From positions 248,001 through 312,000 of the forward strand of contig NKIN01000005.1 in NCBI GenBank assembly GCA_002255905.1: a stretch of DNA of 64,000 nucleotides, given 5' to 3'. The translations under genes were made by a program, and so were the position numbers. How positions within the stretch are numbered: position 1 is the first letter of the stretch; the number at the start of each line of letters is the position of its first letter. This document shows, in pieces, positions 28,758 to 38,967 of this stretch. The stretch is from Burkholderiales bacterium PBB1 (GTDB taxonomy: Bacteria > Pseudomonadota > Gammaproteobacteria > Burkholderiales > Burkholderiaceae_C). The notes beneath the pieces are model-generated. The model did not search any database and was not told the origin of the DNA. It was given only the letters and a program-made list of their open reading frames with translations.

Positions 28758-29153
28758 ATGATCTACGGCATCGGTACCGACCTGTGCGACCTGCGGCGCA
28801 TGGCCGCGACGCTGGCGCGGCGCGGTGAGCGCTTCGCCGAGAAGGTGCTGGGCCCGCAGGAGTTGCAGGTGTTTCGCGCCCGACGCGCCCGCGTCGAAGC
28901 CCGCGGCATCAGCTACCTCGGCACGCGCTTCTCGGCGAAGGAGGCCTTCTCCAAGGCCATCGGCTTGGGCCTGCGCATGCCGATGACCTGGCGCGCCTGC
29001 GAGATCCTGAACCTGCCCAGCGGCCAGCCGCACATCGTGCTGCACGGCGAGCTGGCCGCCTGGTTCGAGGCGCGCGGGCTGAAGGCGCATGTCAGCATCA
29101 CCGATGAAACCGATTACGCGACCAGCTTCGTGGTCGTCGAGACCCACACATGA
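28758..29153 (+). CDS. acpS: Holo-[acyl carrier protein] synthase
   Basis: Transfers 4'-phosphopantetheine from CoA to ACP Ser (Ser37 of the AcpP above). 131 residues. Mg-binding Asp8 (GIGTDLCD) and Glu62 ([11 protein letters not shown]) are present. The ATG at 28758 follows GAGGGG at a good distance; longer in-frame upstream codons lie in the hairpin region and lack homology. It overlaps nagZ by four bases. Confidence 0.96.
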   Translation: MIYGIGTDLCDLRRMAATLARRGERFAEKVLGPQELQVFRARRARVEARGISYLGTRFSAKEAFSKAIGLGLRMPMTWRACEILNLPSGQPHIVLHGELAAWFEARGLKAHVSITDETDYATSFVVVETHT

Positions 29154-30265
29154 AGAAGAACCGTTCTGCCAAGGCCAGCGCTCATGCGACCTCGGCGCCC
29201 GCGCTGCCCGGCGCGCACGCGCCGGTCGTGCTCGACATCGAAGGCCTGAAACTCAACGCCGACGACCGGCGGCGCCTGCGGCATCCGCTGACCGGTGGCC
29301 TGATCCTGTTTGGCCGCAACTGGCAGGACCGCCATCAGCTCACCGAGCTGACGGCCGAGATCAAGTCGATCCGCCCCGATGTGCTGATCTGTGTGGACCA
29401 CGAAGGCGGTCGCGTGCAGCGTTTTCGCACCGACGGCTTCACGCATCTGCCGCCGATGAGTGTGCTCGGCGAGCAGTGGATGCACGACCCGATGGGCGCC
29501 ACCGATGCCGCCACCGCCAGTGGCTTCGTGCTGGCGGCCGAACTGCGCGCCTGTGGCGTCGACCTCAGCTTCACGCCGGTGCTCGACCTCGATTTCGGCG
29601 CCAGCGGCGTGATCGGCAACCGGGCGTTTCACCGCGATCCGCGCGTGGTGACACTGCTGGCCAAGAGCCTGATGCAGGGCCTGCTGCAAGCGGGCATGGC
29701 GCATTGCGGCAAGCACTTCCCCGGGCATGGCCATGTGAAGGCCGACAGCCACACCGAGATCCCGGTCGACAAGCGCTCGCTGAAGGCGATCCTGGCCGAT
29801 GACGCGCGGCCCTACGAGTGGCTGAGCACCAGCTTGGCCAGCGTGATGCCGGCGCACGTCGTCTACCCGAGGGTCGATGCGAACCCGGCCGGCTTCTCGC
29901 CGCGCTGGCTCAAGGAAATCCTGCGGCAGCAACTGGGCTTCACCGGCGCGGTGTTCAGCGACGACCTGAGCATGGCCGGGGCGCGCCGTATCGCCGGGGT
30001 CGAGGTCAGCTACACCGATGCGGCCGAGGTCGCCTTGAATGCCGGCTGCGACCTGGTGCTGCTGTGCAACCAGTCGGCGGATGGTGGCGCTGCGATCGAC
30101 GCCTTGCTCGACGGCTTGCTGGCATCGCAAGCCCAGGGGCACTGGCAGGTCGATGAAGACAGCGAGCAGCGCCGGCTGGCATTGCTGCCCCAGACGGCAC
30201 CTCGAACCTGGGACGCACTGATGCATGACCCGGTCTACCAGCGAGCGCTGGAGCGGCTGCCTTGA
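29150..30265 (+). CDS. nagZ: Beta-N-acetylhexosaminidase (peptidoglycan recycling)
   Basis: Cytoplasmic glycoside hydrolase family 3 enzyme that removes GlcNAc from recycled anhydro-muropeptides. 371 residues with a ~25-residue basic/Ala N-terminal extension before [10 protein letters not shown]. Motifs: [11 protein letters not shown] (82-92), [14 protein letters not shown] (188-201, catalytic His) and the nucleophile loop FSDDLSMAG (269-277). Last gene of the long + strand run. Confidence 0.95.
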   Translation: MKKNRSAKASAHATSAPALPGAHAPVVLDIEGLKLNADDRRRLRHPLTGGLILFGRNWQDRHQLTELTAEIKSIRPDVLICVDHEGGRVQRFRTDGFTHLPPMSVLGEQWMHDPMGATDAATASGFVLAAELRACGVDLSFTPVLDLDFGASGVIGNRAFHRDPRVVTLLAKSLMQGLLQAGMAHCGKHFPGHGHVKADSHTEIPVDKRSLKAILADDARPYEWLSTSLASVMPAHVVYPRVDANPAGFSPRWLKEILRQQLGFTGAVFSDDLSMAGARRIAGVEVSYTDAAEVALNAGCDLVLLCNQSADGGAAIDALLDGLLASQAQGHWQVDEDSEQRRLALLPQTAPRTWDALMHDPVYQRALERLP

Positions 30266-30285
30266 ACGGGTGATGGGTTGAATGA

Positions 30286-30313
30286 AAAACGGCGCACCGA
30301 GGTGCGCCGTTTT
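30286..30313. terminator. Bidirectional intrinsic terminator between nagZ and rne
   Basis: AAAACGGCGCACC (30286-30298) pairs perfectly with GGTGCGCCGTTTT (30301-30313), giving a GC-rich stem with a tight loop and A/T runs on both sides. It works on either strand and separates the converging nagZ and rne genes. Confidence 0.9.
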
Positions 30314-30332
30314 CATTTCACATCGACCGCGA

Positions 30333-33300
30333 TCAGGCGGTCGGTGGCGTGCTGTCCTGAGCCTCGAACGGCAGCTTCACCTGCGACAGGTCGCGACGCG
30401 TTTCGACCAGCACCAGCGGGCCTTCGTCGATCGCCGCCACGGGCTTCGGCTCCCTCGGCACATGCGCCGGCTTGGCTTCGCTGGCCATCGCCTCCTGTGC
30501 GGCCCGGATCTTCTCGGCGTCGGAATTGACCCACTGTAGACCGGCACCCTCGGCCACGGCCTGCAAGGCATCGGTTTCGAGCACGAAGGTGGCAGCGACC
30601 GCTGCCGGTGCAGCGACAGGGGCCGGTGCTGGCATTGCCACCGGTGCGGCGACCACGGCGGGCGCCGGCACGCTGGTGGATGCTGCCGCCGGCACCACAG
30701 GTTCTGGTGTCGGCTCGGCGGCCCAGGAACTGGCCGCGGGCGCGGCGCCGGGTGCGGCTGCCGGGGCTGGTGCGTCGTACGACGCGGCCACCGGTGCAGC
30801 AGTTACGCCGGACTCGCCTGTCGGCATGTCGGCGTCGCCAGGCGCTGTGGTTTCGGCGCCTGCGGCATCGCCCTCCGCGGCAACACCATCGGCCCGGATC
30901 TCGTCGCGCTCCCCGCGATCACGGCGGTTGCGCCCACCGCGGCCGCGGCGGCGACCTTCACGTGGTGCGCTGTCGGGTGTGTCGCCAGCGGGGGTTGACG
31001 TCGATTCGTCAGCGTCAGCCAGCGGGGCCTCGGCGTCTGTCACCGCCACGGGTTCGGCGGCGAGGTCGCCTTCGGGCTGTTCAGTACGCACTGCATCGCG
31101 ATCACGTCCACCGCGTCCACCACGGCGGCGGCGGCGTCCACCCTCACGGGCTTCCGTGCCTTCGGCGCCGTCGGCACCGGGTGCGGCCACGCCAGGCTGC
31201 GAATCGACGAAGGCCGCTGCGGTCAAGGGCAATTCGTCGGTGGTTGCCTCGTTGCCGGTGGGTGCGGCGCGTGCATCGCGTTCCTGACGGTCTCCTCGAC
31301 CGCCACGGCCACCTCGGCGGCCGCCTTCGCGTGCCTCGGCCGGCGACTCTCCACGAGATTCAGGGCGGGTATCGCCGCGTTCCGGCCGTTCGCCGCGGCC
31401 TTCGGCGCGTGGTCCGCGGGCCTCGCGCGTTGTGCTGGCATCTGCCGCATCGTCGGGGCGCTCGTTGCGCCCACCGCGTCCACCACGACCTTCGCGGCCG
31501 TCACCACGGCCTTCAGTACGACCTTCAGCGCCGCGCTCTCCGCGTCGGCCACCACGGCCACCGCGTCCGCCGCGATCACCCCGCTCTGCGCGGTCACCAC
31601 GGCCTTCGGGCGTGGCGGCTGGCGTCGCTGCGGAGCTTGCGGCGGCCGGTGTACGCACCGGCGCGGGCGTGCCCCCGCCGAACAGGCGCGAGATCCAGCC
31701 GAAGAAGCCACCACCGGCGGCAGGCGCTGCCGCCGCGCGGGGCGCAGCGACCGGCGCTGCGGCAGGGGCGACCGGGGCCGGCGCCGCAGCGGGCTTCTGG
31801 ATCGCCACCGGTGCAGGCGTTTCGGGCAGCACGCCCTTGATCACCGGCTCCTGTTTGGCGGCGGTCTTCTCGCGTCGGGTGACGGCGGGTTCCTCGCTCG
31901 CCTCTTCGATCATCGTGTAGCTGGCCTGCAGGTTCTCCAGGCGGGGATCGTCGTGGCGCAGGCGTTCGAGCCGATAGTTCGGCGTGTCGAGGTTTTTGTT
32001 GGGCACCAGCAGCACGGTGACGCGCTGCTTCAGCTCGATCTTGGTGATCTCGGTGCGCTTCTCGTTGAGCAGGAAGCTGGTCACTTCCACCGGCACCTGC
32101 ACATGCACCGCGGCGGTGTTTTCCTTCATCGATTCTTCCTGCACCATGCGCAGGATCTGCAGCGCGCTGGATTCGGTGTCGCGGATGTGGCCGGTGCCGT
32201 TGCAGCGCGGGCAGGTGATGTGGCTGCCTTCGGAAAGCGCGGGGCGCAGACGCTGGCGGCTCAACTCCAGCAGGCCGAACTTGCTGATCGAGCTGAACTG
32301 CACGCGAGCGCGGTCGGGGCGCAGCGCCTCGCGCAGCCGGGTTTCGACCTCGCGGCGGTTCTTCGACTCTTCCATGTCGATGAAGTCCACCACAATCAGG
32401 CCGCCCAGGTCACGCAGGCGCATCTGGCGAGCGATCTCGTCGGCCGCTTCGAGGTTGGTGCGGGTCGCGGTTTCTTCGATGTCGCTGCCGCGCGTGGAAC
32501 GGGCCGAGTTCACGTCGACCGAGACCAGCGCCTCGGTGTGGTCGATCACGATCGCGCCGCCCGAGGGCAGGTTGACCGTGCGCGAGAACGCCGTCTCGAT
32601 CTGGTGTTCGATCTGGAAACGCGAGAACAGCGGCGCGTCGTCGCGGTAGCGCTTGACCTTGGACGCCGTCTCCGGCATCACGTGGGTCATGAACTGCATC
32701 GCCTGTTCGTAGATGTCGTCGGTGTCGATCAGGATCTCGCCGACGTCAGCGGTGAAATAGTCGCGGATCGCGCGGATCACCAGCGACGATTCCTGATAGA
32801 TCAGGAACGCACCCTTGCCCGCCTTGGCCGCGCCGTCGATGGCGGTCCACAGCTTGAGCATGTAGTTCAGGTCCCACTGCAGCTCGGGCGCGCTGCGACC
32901 GATGCCGGCGGTGCGGGCAATCAGGCTCATGCCCTTGGGGTATTCGAGCTGGTCGAGGTTTTCCTTCAGCTCTTCGCGGTCTTCGCCTTCGATGCGGCGC
33001 GACACGCCGCCGCCGCGCGGGTTGTTCGGCATCAGCACCAGGTAACGGCCGGCCAGGCTGACCATGGTGGTCAGTGCCGCGCCCTTGTTGCCGCGCTCTT
33101 CCTTTTCGACCTGCACCAGCAGCGGGTCGCCTTCGCGGATCACGTCCTGGATGCGCGCAGTGCGCACATCGACGCCTTCGCGGAAGTAGTTGCGCGAGAT
33201 TTCCTTGAACGGCAGGAAGCCGTGGCGGTCTTCGCCGTAATCGACGAAACAGGCTTCGAGCGACGGCTCGACGCGTGTCACGACCGCCTTGTAGATGTTG

Positions 33301-33416
33301 CCCTTGCGCTGCTCGCGGCCTTCGATCTCGGTTTCGAAGTCCAGCAATTTCTGGCCATCGACGATGGCGAGGCGACGCTCTTCGGGCTGCGTCGCATTGA
33401 TCAACATGCGTTTCAT
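30333..33416 (-). CDS. rne: Ribonuclease E
   Basis: Essential endoribonuclease and scaffold of the RNA degradosome. 1027 residues. N-terminal catalytic half: S1 domain (about 38-120), 5'-sensor and DNase-I-like regions with metal-binding Asp301 (SVDVNSAR) and Asp344 (VVDFIDME), and the zinc-link CPRC (Cys402, Cys405). From about residue 540 the protein is disordered, with long Arg/Gly/Glu runs and Ala/Pro tracts (about 560-620 and 880-970) interrupted by [14 protein letters not shown], a probable membrane-targeting amphipathic helix, near 595. A short conserved motif, [20 protein letters not shown], lies near the C-terminus. High G+C in the tail creates a large spurious antisense frame. Confidence 0.96.
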   Translation of the reverse strand: MKRMLINATQPEERRLAIVDGQKLLDFETEIEGREQRKGNIYKAVVTRVEPSLEACFVDYGEDRHGFLPFKEISRNYFREGVDVRTARIQDVIREGDPLLVQVEKEERGNKGAALTTMVSLAGRYLVLMPNNPRGGGVSRRIEGEDREELKENLDQLEYPKGMSLIARTAGIGRSAPELQWDLNYMLKLWTAIDGAAKAGKGAFLIYQESSLVIRAIRDYFTADVGEILIDTDDIYEQAMQFMTHVMPETASKVKRYRDDAPLFSRFQIEHQIETAFSRTVNLPSGGAIVIDHTEALVSVDVNSARSTRGSDIEETATRTNLEAADEIARQMRLRDLGGLIVVDFIDMEESKNRREVETRLREALRPDRARVQFSSISKFGLLELSRQRLRPALSEGSHITCPRCNGTGHIRDTESSALQILRMVQEESMKENTAAVHVQVPVEVTSFLLNEKRTEITKIELKQRVTVLLVPNKNLDTPNYRLERLRHDDPRLENLQASYTMIEEASEEPAVTRREKTAAKQEPVIKGVLPETPAPVAIQKPAAAPAPVAPAAAPVAAPRAAAAPAAGGGFFGWISRLFGGGTPAPVRTPAAASSAATPAATPEGRGDRAERGDRGGRGGRGGRRGERGAEGRTEGRGDGREGRGGRGGRNERPDDAADASTTREARGPRAEGRGERPERGDTRPESRGESPAEAREGGRRGGRGGRGDRQERDARAAPTGNEATTDELPLTAAAFVDSQPGVAAPGADGAEGTEAREGGRRRRRGGRGGRDRDAVRTEQPEGDLAAEPVAVTDAEAPLADADESTSTPAGDTPDSAPREGRRRGRGGRNRRDRGERDEIRADGVAAEGDAAGAETTAPGDADMPTGESGVTAAPVAASYDAPAPAAAPGAAPAASSWAAEPTPEPVVPAAASTSVPAPAVVAAPVAMPAPAPVAAPAAVAATFVLETDALQAVAEGAGLQWVNSDAEKIRAAQEAMASEAKPAHVPREPKPVAAIDEGPLVLVETRRDLSQVKLPFEAQDSTPPTA

Positions 33417-34063
33417 GGGTGCTCCTGTGCCGCCGGCCCGGGGGTCGGCGTTTCGATCAACATGCCGACACCCGACAGCGGTGCCGACTCATCGATGCAC
33501 GAGAAACCTCAAAGAGCCCGACAGGAATCGCCCTGGACTGCAAACGACCACAAGGGTCGTCGGTGCAGCGTTGGCGCTTGCGTGTCAGTGCTTACTGCGG
33601 AGCCTGAGGCTGACCGTCGGGCTGTACGCCGAGGGGCGCAAGCGCGTGGGCCAGCAGGGCCGGTCGTACGCCCACGGCCCGCACGCGCCGCAGGGCAGCC
33701 CATCCGCAGCCCGATACCGGGGCCATCTCGGAAAGGCGCAACTTGCGCGAGGAAGGGTTGTGGGAAGGCGACATCCGCAGGGTCACTGGACGCGGGCCAC
33801 AGCCCACTTTCGGCCGACCCAGGGGTCGACGTACGCTGGTCTGCAACCTGAAAACCTAGGTTTCTTCCGAAGCATCGCTTCGGAGGCTCGTTCTTCGTTT
33901 TCTCTGCCGCAACCCATCTGGACTGCCCGGTCACTCGGGGACGGGGCCCGTCGCACGTGGAGTGCGTTGCATCACTGCATGGCCGGAACTCCTGTCCCGA
34001 CCGCCAGTTCACGCAGCGAGTGCGCGAGTAAACTCATGAAAATCAAACACTTACAGCGCGAAC
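33417..34063. other. Long intergenic region between rne and rluC (rne leader, no gene)
   Basis: 647 bases between divergent genes. No reading frame here has a ribosome site or family likeness. Simple hairpins are visible, e.g. 33544-33549 with 33555-33560, and a 10-bp stem 33864-33873/33877-33886. In enterobacteria a long 5' leader of rne senses RNase E activity; a similar leader here is an inference. On the rluC side TTACAG (34051-34056) and CATTAT (34075-34080) make a plausible promoter with an 18-base spacer. Confidence 0.5.
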
Positions 34064-35128
34064 GTGGTCGAAATCATTATAGGGGCCAAAAACGGGCGCG
34101 GGGCTGCTTCTGTAGCCAGGGCGGCGCCGGCTCCTGTCGTGTCGCGCGTGAGGGTCGATGAGGGTTCCGAGGGGCAACGGCTCGACAACTTCCTGATCAA
34201 GCTGCTCAAGGGCGTGCCCAAGACCCATGTTTATCGGGTGATTCGGTCGGGCGAGGTTCGGGTCAACAAGGGCCGTGCGGCGGCGGATACCCGCCTGTCG
34301 CTGGGCGACGAGGTGCGCGTGCCGCCGGTGCGCACCTCGGAACATGCCGCCGATCGCAGCGAGGAGGCGCCAGCACCGGCGCGCGAATTCCCGGTCGTGT
34401 TCGAGGACGAGCATCTGATTGCGGTCGACAAGCCCGCCGGTGTGGCGGTGCATGGCGGCAGCGGGGTCAGCTTCGGGGTGATCGAGCAGTTGCGCCGCGC
34501 GCGGCCCGAGGCCAAATTTCTGGAACTGGTGCACCGGCTCGACAAGGAAACCTCCGGCCTGCTGCTGATCGCGAAGAAGCGCTCGGCGCTGCTGGCGCTG
34601 CAGGAGCAGTTTCGCCAGCGTGAAACCGGCAAGACCTACGCGGCCCTGGTGCTGGGCGCCTGGCCGGCATCAAAAAAGGTCATCGATGTGGCGCTGCACA
34701 AGTTTCTGTCGCCCGACGGCGAGCGGCGCGTGCGTGCCGTCGATGCAGACGATGCCGACGGCCGCCGATCGATCACGCTGGTCAAGGTGGTGCAGGCCTA
34801 CACCGCACACACGCTGCTCGATGTGACGATCAAGACCGGCCGCACGCACCAGATCCGGGTTCACCTGTTGCACGAAGGCCACCCGATCGTCGGGGACGAC
34901 AAGTACGGCGACTTCGACGCCAACCGGGCACTGGCCCGCGGAGCAGCGATCCCCGGGCTGCGCTTTGCACGGATGTTCTTGCATGCGCGGCGATTGAGCT
35001 TTCAGCACCCCGCCACTGGCGAGGTCATCGAATTGCAGGCGCCGCTGCCCCCAGAATGCGCGGCCTTGCTGCAGGCGCTGGCGCCGCGGCCGACGCCTGC
35101 TGCTTCGAAAACGACACCGACACCATGA
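34064..35128 (+). CDS. rluC: 23S rRNA pseudouridine synthase RluC
   Basis: Forms pseudouridine at 23S rRNA positions 955, 2504 and 2580 in E. coli. 354 residues as drawn. An S4 RNA-binding domain (about 38-95, QRLDNFLIKLL...RVNKG) precedes the catalytic domain with Asp160 in HRLDKETSG and the KTGRTHQIRVHL motif. The GTG at 34064 lies inside a plausible promoter, so the true start may be the GTG at 34139 (residue 26), which still leaves the S4 domain intact. Convergent placement opposite rne with gph-like, Rieske and sppA genes downstream is the Burkholderiales standard. Confidence 0.92.
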   Translation: MVEIIIGAKNGRGAASVARAAPAPVVSRVRVDEGSEGQRLDNFLIKLLKGVPKTHVYRVIRSGEVRVNKGRAAADTRLSLGDEVRVPPVRTSEHAADRSEEAPAPAREFPVVFEDEHLIAVDKPAGVAVHGGSGVSFGVIEQLRRARPEAKFLELVHRLDKETSGLLLIAKKRSALLALQEQFRQRETGKTYAALVLGAWPASKKVIDVALHKFLSPDGERRVRAVDADDADGRRSITLVKVVQAYTAHTLLDVTIKTGRTHQIRVHLLHEGHPIVGDDKYGDFDANRALARGAAIPGLRFARMFLHARRLSFQHPATGEVIELQAPLPPECAALLQALAPRPTPAASKTTPTP

Positions 35129-35787
35129 ACCGACCACGCCGTTTTGATTTGATCGTTTTCGACTGGGACGGCACGCTGTACGACTCGACCGCTTTCATCG
35201 CCCGCTGCATCCAGGCCTCGTGCGCCGACCTGGCGCTGCCGGTGCCCAGCCTGCAGGACGCGAGTTACGTGATCGGCATGGGTCTGACCGAGGCCTTGCA
35301 ACATGCGGCACCCGGCCTGGCGCCCGAGCGCTACCCCGAACTGAGCGCCCGCTACAAGCACCATTACATGACCCGGCAGAACGAGCTCAGTCTGTTCGAC
35401 GGCGCGCTGCCGATGCTGCATGCGTTGCGGGAGCGCCAGCACAGTCTGGGCATTGCCACCGGGAAGTCCCGGCGCGGCCTCGACGATGTGCTGCACTCGG
35501 TACAGCTCAAAGGCCTGTTCGACGCCACCCGCACCGCCGACGAAACCCGCTCGAAGCCGCATCCGCAGATGCTGCAGGAGCTGATGGCCGAGGTGGGCAC
35601 CGCCCCCGAGCGCACGCTGATGATCGGCGACACCACCCACGACCTGCAGATGGCGATGCACGCCGGCGTGCCCAGCATTGGGGTCAGCTACGGGGCGCAC
35701 GAGCCGGCCGCGTTCGCCGCGTTCGAGCCCCTGCACATCGTTCATTCGATGGCCGAGCTCGACGACTGGCTGGCGCAGTCGGCCTGA
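35125..35787 (+). CDS. HAD-superfamily phosphatase (phosphoglycolate-phosphatase-like)
   Basis: 220 residues. HAD motif I DWDGTLYD gives Asp13 and Asp15, motif II is the IATGKSRRGL region, motif III Lys in TRSKPHPQML and motif IV GDTTHDLQMA. The alpha-helical cap after motif I makes it a subfamily IA enzyme, like Gph. Start overlaps rluC by four bases. The substrate is not readable from sequence; phosphoglycolate is the usual annotation. Confidence 0.9.
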   Translation: MNRPRRFDLIVFDWDGTLYDSTAFIARCIQASCADLALPVPSLQDASYVIGMGLTEALQHAAPGLAPERYPELSARYKHHYMTRQNELSLFDGALPMLHALRERQHSLGIATGKSRRGLDDVLHSVQLKGLFDATRTADETRSKPHPQMLQELMAEVGTAPERTLMIGDTTHDLQMAMHAGVPSIGVSYGAHEPAAFAAFEPLHIVHSMAELDDWLAQSA

Positions 35788-35832
35788 CACGCGTGGCCCC
35801 AGCCCAGCCTCACCAGCCTCACCAGCCCACCC

Positions 35833-36258
35833 ATGCCCGCGATCGATCCGGCCGTCGAGCCTGTGCTGCTGTGTGCCTCCGAGGCGCTGGTCGAGCGCGG
35901 CGACGCGGTGGTCTTCGACGTGCAGCGGTGGCGCCGCAAGGTGGGTGCCTTCGTGATGCGCTTTGAAGGCCGCGTGGTGGCCTACCTGAATCAGTGCGCC
36001 CACGTGCCCACCGAGATGGACTGGCAGGAGGGCAAGTTCCTCGACCGCGACCGCGAGCTGATCATCTGTTCGATTCACGGTGCCACCTACGACCCGCTCA
36101 ACGGGCGCTGCGTGGGCGGACCCTGCATGGGCGGGCGACTCACCGCGCTGCGCGTCGAGGAGCGCGACGCGCAGGTGTATTGGTATCCTTCCTCAGACAT
36201 CCAGCCCATGCCGGTCGTGTCGCCTCGCGACGACGGCACCGAAGAAAGTCCCCCATGA
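35833..36258 (+). CDS. Rieske-type [2Fe-2S] protein
   Basis: 141 residues. The Rieske cluster ligands are Cys55-x-His57 (QCAHVP) and Cys79-x2-His82 (ICSIHGATYD), followed by GRCVGGPCMGGRL with two further cysteines. It is soluble with no signal peptide, like ferredoxin subunits of dioxygenases, but stands alone between a HAD phosphatase and sppA, a conserved orphan location. Its redox partner is unknown. It overlaps sppA by four bases. Confidence 0.92.
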   Translation: MPAIDPAVEPVLLCASEALVERGDAVVFDVQRWRRKVGAFVMRFEGRVVAYLNQCAHVPTEMDWQEGKFLDRDRELIICSIHGATYDPLNGRCVGGPCMGGRLTALRVEERDAQVYWYPSSDIQPMPVVSPRDDGTEESPP

Positions 36259-37235
36259 GTTCCGAAGACGACACCTCTGCCCCGCGTGCCCCCGCCTCGG
36301 GCGCGCCTCAGCGCAGTGGCTGGGACAGCGCTGCGGAACAGCTCGTGCGGCTGTATCTGCAGGACCGGCGCAGCGAGCGCCGCTGGCGCATGTTCTTCCG
36401 CCTGCTCTGGGTGGTGGTCTTCGCCGCGTTCACCTGGACGTTCCTCAGCGATCGGCTGCACGCCAGCGCGCCGGCCGGGCCGCACACCGCCTTGGTGGAA
36501 GTGCGCGGCGAGATCGCTGCCGACACCGAAGCCAGCGCCGAGCTGCTGGTGTCCGCGCTGAAAAACGCCTTCGAGGACGACGGTGCGCAGGCGGTGGTGC
36601 TGCGCATCAACTCGCCCGGCGGCAGCCCGGTGCAGGCCGGCATCGTCTACGACGAGATCAAGCGCCTGAAGGCGCTGCACCACAAGAAGGTGTACGCGGT
36701 GGTCGAGGAAATGTGTGCCTCGGGCGCCTACTACATCGCTGCCGCAGCCGACGACATCTACACCGACAAGGCCAGCGTCGTCGGCTCGATCGGCGTGCTG
36801 ATGGACAGCTTCGGCTTCAACGGCGTGATGGAAAAGTACGGCATCGAGCGGCGGCTGCTGACCGCGGGCGTCAACAAGGGCATCGGCGACCCGTTCTCGC
36901 CGCTCACCGACCCGCAGCGCGCTTATTTGCAGGCCACGCTGGACCAGATCCACCAGCAGTTCATCGCGGTCGTGAAGGAAGGTCGTGGCGAGCGGTTGAA
37001 AGAAACGCCCGACACCTTCTCGGGCCTGTTCTGGAATGGTGAAGAGGCCATCAAGCTCGGCCTGGCCGACCACCTGGGCAACCTCGACTACGTGGCACGC
37101 GAGGTGGTGCACGCCGAAGACATCATCGACTACACACCGAAGGAAAACGTGGCCGAGCGGCTGGCCAAGCGCTTCGGCGCGTCCATCGGTGCGGGCGCGG
37201 TCCGTGCCTTGAGCAGCCTCGGCCACATTCACTGA
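36255..37235 (+). CDS. sppA: Signal peptide peptidase SppA (S49 family, short form)
   Basis: 326 residues with one membrane helix near 47-66 and a periplasmic S49 protease domain. The catalytic Ser156 lies in EEMCASGAYYIAAAA, with RINSPGGSPVQ (118-128) and KASVVGSIGVLMD as further family motifs. SppA degrades cleaved signal peptides. Half the size of E. coli SppA, so it is expected to assemble as a larger ring. Confidence 0.94.
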   Translation: MSSEDDTSAPRAPASGAPQRSGWDSAAEQLVRLYLQDRRSERRWRMFFRLLWVVVFAAFTWTFLSDRLHASAPAGPHTALVEVRGEIAADTEASAELLVSALKNAFEDDGAQAVVLRINSPGGSPVQAGIVYDEIKRLKALHHKKVYAVVEEMCASGAYYIAAAADDIYTDKASVVGSIGVLMDSFGFNGVMEKYGIERRLLTAGVNKGIGDPFSPLTDPQRAYLQATLDQIHQQFIAVVKEGRGERLKETPDTFSGLFWNGEEAIKLGLADHLGNLDYVAREVVHAEDIIDYTPKENVAERLAKRFGASIGAGAVRALSSLGHIH

Positions 37236-37274
37236 GCTTCGGCGCCTCTCGTTTTTCCTTTCGCTTCTTCATCG

Positions 37275-38114
37275 ATGTCCGATCGACTGGCGGTGCTGCC
37301 GCAATACCTGCTGCCCCAGCAGGCCCTCACCGCGCTCGCCGGGCGCATTGCCAGTGCCGAAGCCGGCGAGTGGACGACGCGGCTGATCCGCTGGTTCGTC
37401 GGTCGCTACGGCGTGAACATGGCCGAGGCGGCCGAGCCCGACATCGCGCAGTACTCGAGCTTCAATGCGTTCTTCACCCGCGCGCTGAAGCCCGGTGCAC
37501 GCCCGCTGGCCGATGCGCCGTGGGTGTGCCCGGTCGATGGCGCCATCAGCCAGTTCGGGCCGCTGGATGGCGAGCGTCTGATGCAGGCCAAGGGGCACCA
37601 CTACACCGCCACCGCGCTGGTGGGGGGCGACGCCACGCTGGCGCGTGAATTCCACGGCGGGCACTTCGCCACGCTGTACCTGAGCCCGCGCGACTACCAC
37701 CGCATTCACATGCCCGCGGCCGGCCGGCTGCGCCGCATGATCCATGTGCCCGGTGAGCTGTTCTCGGTCAACCCGACGACGGCGCGCGGCGTGCCCGGGC
37801 TGTTTGCGCGCAATGAGCGCGTGGTGTGCGTGTTCGACGGCGACACCGCGCCGTTCGTGATGGTGCTGGTGGGCGCGACCATCGTCGGCAGCATGGCGAC
37901 CACCTGGCATGGTATGGTCAACCCGCCGCGACCCGGTCAGTTGCGCGAATGGAATTACGCGCCGGGTGATGTGACCCTGGCACGCGGCCAGGAGATGGGT
38001 CGCTTCCTGCTGGGCTCGACCGTGGTGATGCTGTTCCCGCCGGGTCCGCTGTCGTTCAACCCGGGCTGGGCACCCGGTGGCGCGATTCGCATGGGTGAGG
38101 TGATGGCGGCCTGA
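37275..38114 (+). CDS. psd: Phosphatidylserine decarboxylase
   Basis: Makes phosphatidylethanolamine at the inner membrane. 279 residues. It self-cleaves at the LGST motif (Gly247-Ser248 in FLLGSTVVM), producing the pyruvoyl group; the VDG (PVDGAISQFG) and HFATLYLSPRDYHRIHMP segments are conserved. It is followed by a copy of the inverted-repeat element at 38141. Confidence 0.96.
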   Translation: MSDRLAVLPQYLLPQQALTALAGRIASAEAGEWTTRLIRWFVGRYGVNMAEAAEPDIAQYSSFNAFFTRALKPGARPLADAPWVCPVDGAISQFGPLDGERLMQAKGHHYTATALVGGDATLAREFHGGHFATLYLSPRDYHRIHMPAAGRLRRMIHVPGELFSVNPTTARGVPGLFARNERVVCVFDGDTAPFVMVLVGATIVGSMATTWHGMVNPPRPGQLREWNYAPGDVTLARGQEMGRFLLGSTVVMLFPPGPLSFNPGWAPGGAIRMGEVMAA

Positions 38115-38140
38115 CCTGATTGAGGTCTTGCGGTTCGTGC

Positions 38141-38265
38141 GCGCTGCGGCGGGCCGCTGTGTTCCGTTCATGTCCCCCGGGCCGGTTCATCAACCGCTCG
38201 CTTCGGTTCAAGGCCCGCCGGCCCTCCTCCTTCACTTCACTCCACACAGCGGCCCGCCGCAGCGC
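38141..38265. repeat. 125-bp inverted-repeat element, copy 1
   Basis: Bounded by perfect 22-bp terminal inverted repeats (38141-38162 and 38244-38265). The interior contains a core running ATGTCC-CCGGGCCGGTTCA to GGCCCTCC-CC-TTCACTTC that recurs in the two elements at 45408 and 45591. It has the same length and the same ends as copy 3 (45591-45715) but lies in the opposite orientation. It encodes no protein; a small non-autonomous mobile or structured repeat is likely. The rest of the gap, 38266-38445, shows nothing recognisable. Confidence 0.85.
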
Positions 38266-38445
38266 TCAAGGCATGGCATTTGTTCGCTTGGGCTGAAGTC
38301 GCGGTGTCAGGTCTTGAAGGGGACGGCAGATGAAGAGATGGTCCGCTGCGCGCGCTATCTGCGGCTCGGGCCGGATGGATGAGGTAGCCCTACGTTGGAG
38401 TTCAGCGGTGCCTGAAGACCATCCGCTGGAACGATGGGGTGGGCG

Positions 38446-38967
38446 TCATTGCCTCGCGGCGAATGCCCGCGCCTTCGCCAGCAGGGCTTGCCAACTTGCC
38501 CCGAGGGTGGAGTTCTTCAATCCGTAGCTAGTTGGGTGCGCCGTCACCTCAAACGGAATTCCAGCGGCCGCCACCACCGGTGCAGAGTGCTCGCTCTGCC
38601 CCACGCCAAGAATCCACACGCCAGCGGGCCTATGTGCATCGAGTAATCGAGCTAGTCGGTGTCGTGCGGTCGTCAGCATGCTGGTTGTTGGTCGATCAGC
38701 ACGGACGCCGCCGACACACTGAACATAGTTCGTGAACATGACACCGTGCCAGTACTCTCGCCGCGCCCGCAAGCTGTTGTCCCCCATGCATGCGTTTGCC
38801 ATGCGTGAGTACATGGCATCTCGTTGGTGTCCTTCGAGGTAGGCGCGTATGTAGCCATCGTCGGTGACAAGATCCCCGACGAACTCTCCGTACCAAGACT
38901 CCCCGAGCACGAATACTCGTCGATCTGAGTAGTTAGAGCCCTTCCAGATTCGTTCAGGATGTGTCAC
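38446..38967 (-). CDS. Hypothetical protein, orphan gene with lower G+C
   Basis: 173 residues from a GTG at 38967 that has a perfect AGGAG seven bases upstream (38976-38980); a longer frame from a TTG lacks one. Begins VTHPERIWKG, then RRVFVLGESWYG (about 16-27), HGVMFTNYVQC, a VWILGVGQSEHS motif and AHPTSYGLKNS near the end. The LGES-x-YG start and a late HP(T/S) motif are loosely reminiscent of uracil-DNA-glycosylase-fold proteins, but this is not enough to name it. Base composition is visibly less GC-rich than its neighbours, and it sits alone between psd and ureG, so recent acquisition is likely. Confidence 0.75.
   Translation of the reverse strand: MTHPERIWKGSNYSDRRVFVLGESWYGEFVGDLVTDDGYIRAYLEGHQRDAMYSRMANACMGDNSLRARREYWHGVMFTNYVQCVGGVRADRPTTSMLTTARHRLARLLDAHRPAGVWILGVGQSEHSAPVVAAAGIPFEVTAHPTSYGLKNSTLGASWQALLAKARAFAARQ

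Noticed and set aside
31953-33851. 632-residue open frame antisense to rne
   Set aside because: Shadow of the GC-rich catalytic half of RNase E; no motif.
33509-34012. 167-residue frame in the rne-rluC gap
   Set aside because: No ribosome site, no likeness and low-complexity Arg/Pro/Ser content; the gap is treated as non-coding.
38056-38247. Short frame encoding WSEVK...NRPGGHER, also seen near 45457 and 45600-45700
   Set aside because: The shared peptide is explained by the inverted-repeat element, which occurs in both orientations; not a conserved protein.
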